From contig JAISCO010000282.1 in the NCBI GenBank assembly GCA_031265535.1, positions 1 to 7,681 on the forward strand: DNA of 7,681 bases, read 5' to 3'. Position 1 is the first letter of the stretch, and every line of letters begins with the position of its first letter. Below, one piece after another: positions 5,726-7,681 of the stretch. The DNA is from Spirochaetaceae bacterium (GTDB lineage Bacteria > Spirochaetota > Spirochaetia > Treponematales > Breznakiellaceae). The notes below the pieces were generated by a model that had not been told where the DNA came from, made no database searches, and saw only the letters and a list, made by a program, of their open reading frames with translations. A program made the translations under genes and the position numbers.

Positions 5726-6631
5726 TGCGGCAAGCTGTGCGATGGTCTTAATATCAAGGCCGGTAATTTTCCGCACAAATTCAGGGGAAGCGCCCTCGGA
5801 CAGCGCGTTTTTGGCAATTTCCTTTTTGTCCTCCTCTCTGCCTTTCTCCATGCCTTCCTCCCAGCGAACCTGTAAAGCGTCTTCCCAGTTCCATTCCGTC
5901 AGCAACATATTCTCTTTGCTCCGATCCGTGTTTTTTCAGGAAATCCCTGAGTATGCCTATGGCTTTACAGAAACGCACGGCCTCCTTTACCGCCTCGTCC
6001 CTGTCCATACCCGCCTCCTCGTTCTCCCGCGCCTTCGCCACAAGCCGGGCGTACCCGCCCAACGTGGGGCTTCTCTCTTCTATCGCCGGGTTTACACCCT
6101 TGTTGATGTTGTATACCGTTACCTCAAGCTCCAGCCGCGCCTTATCACACACTCCTGTTTCCTTAAATAGTTCCGACAGCTTTAGCGTCTTCACGGCGGG
6201 AAAGTCTTCCTTCCCGGTATACAGCACTATGAACTCAGGGCGGGGTATGTCTATCTTTTTGCTTGAATACAGCCGCCTGTTGTCGATTATCTTTTCGTAA
6301 ATCCGCGCCCGCCAGCGGGTTTACATGCGCTCCGCGCTAGCATCCCCAAAGCAACATTTGCTCCGTGCCATCGGGTCCGCGAATAGCGCTTGCATACGCG
6401 GTTGCCCGCATTGCTAATTGTTAATTGCTAATTCTTACTTTTTACCTTTTCCTTATTTATTTTGCGGGTTTACATGCCCATGAACAGAGCGTTCTGTAAA
6501 GTGTTGATTTCTATGTCGTCCTCATTAGAAAAGGATGTTTCGTTTACAGCGTTGTAAAGCTCCAAAAGCCGTTTTTTGTCGTTAAAGAGGAGGGTGAACA
6601 CGCTGTCTTTGTACTCACGGTTAGCTTTCAT
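5720..6631 (-). pseudogene. Rpn-family PD-(D/E)XK nuclease/putative transposase, disrupted
   Basis: Three pieces of one gene are visible on the minus strand. (1) Positions 6631-6470: 53 codons beginning MKANREYKDSVFTLLF and ending NALFMGM, then TAA; this is the family's usual N-terminus. (2) Positions 6308-5909: ARIYEKIIDNRRLYSS, IPRPEFIVLYTGKEDFP, LELEVTVYNINKGVNP and VRFCKAIGILRDFLKKHGSE. (3) Positions 5908-5720, in another frame: MLLTEWNWEDALQVR through KITGLDIKTIAQLAAR and stop. Pieces 1 and 2 are split by an interspersed repeat (about 6304-6477). It replaces the roughly 35-residue stretch that in relatives holds the LVVLIEHQST-type catalytic strand (from memory of the family). Pieces 2 and 3 are split by a +1 frameshift. 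Rpn proteins are nucleases linked to recombination and phage defence; this copy cannot make an intact enzyme. The family call is from memory of treponeme homologues. Confidence 0.85.
6304..6477. repeat. Interspersed repeat island 3, inserted in the Rpn-family gene
   Basis: Read on the minus strand, it contains GGAAAAGGTAAAAAGTAAG, AATTAACAATT-type sequence, the module shared with 778-815, and the GCTAGCGCGGAGCGCATG module with ACCCGCTGGCGGGCGCG. All are found in mosaics 1 and 2. A 14-bp direct repeat, GCGGGTTTACATGC, lies near each end (6315-6328 and 6464-6477). The coding sequence resumes at the GCGCGG shared by the repeat and the ARIYEKII codons. Confidence 0.8.
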
Positions 6632-6638
6632 AATCTAT

Positions 6639-6667
6639 AATCTATCCTGTTTCGGTGGAAAGTGCAA
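6639..6667 (-). promoter_or_regulatory. Weak promoter-like site before the Rpn-family gene
   Basis: On the minus strand, TTGCAC (6667-6662) is followed after 17 bp by TAGATT (6644-6639), about 8 bp before ATG 6631. The -35 is a poor match and the leader would be nearly absent, so this is only a candidate. Confidence 0.3.
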
Positions 6668-6693
6668 CATCGCCCGGTAAGACCCGTGAATAT

Positions 6694-6726
6694 CCCCCTG
6701 CTCAACATGAAATATTGAGCAGGGGG
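6694..6726 (-). terminator. Strong hairpin after the glycine-rich gene
   Basis: A perfect 12-bp stem, CCCCCTGCTCAA (6694-6705) with TTGAGCAGGGGG (6715-6726), has a 9-base loop. It lies 20 bp past the minus-strand stop codon of the glycine-rich gene. The tract after it is only weakly T-rich on either strand (ATATT on minus, TTTA on plus), so termination could be partial. Confidence 0.65.
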
Positions 6727-6746
6727 TTTAGAAAATGCCGTTACGG

Positions 6747-7681
6747 CTATTCATTAGACTGTTCGCTGCCCGTGTCATTCGGCCTTGCCTGAAAACGGAC
6801 CACCACGATGCCGCTTCCGCCGTTGCCGCCCCTATTTTGCCATCCGCCGCCGCCGCCGTTACCAGTATTGGATGCTCCATTGTCTCCCGCATAATAGCTT
6901 TTATTAGGAGGTGTCATTCCGCCGGCGGCATAAACTTTTATTTTGCCGGTAATGTCATTTTCTCTGCCGGCGCCGCCATAAAGACCGGCTGTATTTTTGG
7001 TATCCCCAATAGCCCCAGACTGGCCGGCGCCGCTAGCGCCCCCTCCCCCTGCGGCATAATTGCCGGAAGAGGAGATTGCGCCACCGGGATTCCCATACGA
7101 AGTCCCCCCGTCCCCATCTTTTTTAGCTCCGACCGAGCTTCCACCGCCGCCGCCCGAACCTCCCTGACTCCCGTTGCCGCTAATCGCGCCGGAAGTGGTA
7201 CGCCCGGCGCTTGCGCCGCCGCCATACGCGAGTATGCCCCCGTTTGTGGGGTCGCCGAAGCCGGAATCGCCGCCGTTAACGCCATTGAAAAGGTTACCGT
7301 CTTGAGAAGTTTTCGCACCGCCCACGCCCCCGGTGCCGACAAGTACAGAATAGCTTCCCGCCGTAATCACATAATTATTGTTTTCGAGCATTCCGCCCGC
7401 GCCGGCCCCAGATGAGGGGTACCACGCTCCTCCGGCTCCCCCGCCGCCCGCCACCACAAGCATACGCGCTGTTAAGCTTCCTCCTGTCGGTGTGGCGTTG
7501 ACGCTGAGCGTGCCGCTCTTTATGAATGTATGTACCTCGTAATACTTATCACCCTCTTTTATAATGCTTACGCCATTATCTTTTGGTATTGACTCTGCCC
7601 AGTAACTTGTCGGCCAATTTGGATCGACGATTTTTTTGAATTTCAGAATAAAGTCCTTTCTATAATCACCACCGTTAGTGC
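6747..7681 (-). CDS. Glycine-rich domain protein, C-terminal part (partial)
   Basis: A minus-strand frame is open from the window edge (first full codon 7679-7677) for 310 codons to a stop at 6747-6749. The start lies outside the window. Visible residues 1-60 form an ordinary globular stretch (KFKKIVDPNWPTSYWAES). EVHTFIKSGTLSVNATPTGG then leads into LVVAGGGGAGG (from about 74), a long run rich in GG and GGG, and the closing strand GGSGIVVVRF (287-296). This order, a TF-SGT strand, LVVAGGGG and a final GGSGIVVVR strand, is typical of the glycine-rich domain of secreted or surface proteins and phage tail-fibre-like proteins. An internal ATG at 7463 is unlikely to be the true start because the domain begins upstream of it. 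No signal peptide can be judged. A role in adhesion or the cell surface is inference only. Confidence 0.8.
   Translation of the reverse strand, partial: TNGGDYRKDFILKFKKIVDPNWPTSYWAESIPKDNGVSIIKEGDKYYEVHTFIKSGTLSVNATPTGGSLTARMLVVAGGGGAGGAWYPSSGAGAGGMLENNNYVITAGSYSVLVGTGGVGGAKTSQDGNLFNGVNGGDSGFGDPTNGGILAYGGGASAGRTTSGAISGNGSQGGSGGGGGSSVGAKKDGDGGTSYGNPGGAISSSGNYAAGGGGASGAGQSGAIGDTKNTAGLYGGAGRENDITGKIKVYAAGGMTPPNKSYYAGDNGASNTGNGGGGGWQNRGGNGGSGIVVVRFQARPNDTGSEQSNE

Noticed and set aside
5909..5940. Programmed frameshifting at the A6 run (AAAAAAC) of the Rpn-family gene
   Set aside because: The run is not in the phase needed for a -1 slippery heptamer, and joining the two frames needs a +1 shift. 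The gene is already broken by the repeat, so mutation is the simpler explanation.
5553..6300. Plus-strand open frames over the Rpn-family region, and a minus-strand frame at 5264-5665
   Set aside because: They lie antisense to recognisable Rpn-family and DUF815 coding sequence and have no family-like features of their own.
6735..7415. 226-codon plus-strand open frame opposite the glycine-rich gene
   Set aside because: It is an antisense shadow of GGN-rich codons. The minus-strand frame has a recognisable domain, continues past the window edge and is followed by a hairpin.
1..7681. tRNA, rRNA or a known riboswitch
   Set aside because: No cloverleaf, rRNA-like or familiar riboswitch core was recognised on either strand by eye.

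Overview
The window looks like part of a spirochaete chromosome, most likely a gut treponeme of about 50% GC. This is inferred from protein style and gene content, not from a marker gene. The pointers are a UvrD/PcrA helicase, a short DksA/TraR-type protein next to a DUF815 AAA+ ATPase, a treponeme-style Rpn-family (PD-(D/E)XK) gene, a glycine-rich surface-type protein, and intergenic DNA full of interspersed repeats.

Layout, left to right. Positions 2-118 (+) hold the last 38 codons of an unrecognised protein. Positions 119-941 hold no credible gene; they are a mosaic of short repeat modules, both A/T-rich and G/C-rich. The helicase (pcrA/uvrD-like, +) fills 981-3230. A second repeat mosaic made of the same modules fills about 3231-3850, so the helicase is flanked by related repeat islands. 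A promoter-like site at 3855-3884 precedes a two-gene operon (+): a DksA-like RNA polymerase-binding protein (GTG start 3922, or ATG 3907, to 4278) and a DUF815 ATPase (4289-5635), 10 bp apart. The ATPase gene contains a perfect 24-bp palindrome at 4429-4452.

On the minus strand, 5720-6631 is a broken Rpn-family gene. Its N-terminal 53 codons (6470-6631) and its C-terminal part (5720-6308) are separated by a copy of the same interspersed repeat (about 6304-6477), which sits where the catalytic ExQ region of the family would be. A frameshift lies near 5909-5920. A second, decayed piece of the gene (5645-5725) follows its stop codon. A 12-bp-stem hairpin (6694-6726) separates this from a glycine-rich secreted/surface-type protein on the minus strand that runs off the right edge (6747-7681).

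The genes do not form one pathway. The helicase (DNA repair) and the DksA-like regulator (transcription control) are housekeeping-type. The most interesting material is the modular repeat family: three islands in 7.7 kb, one of which has demonstrably invaded or replaced part of a gene.
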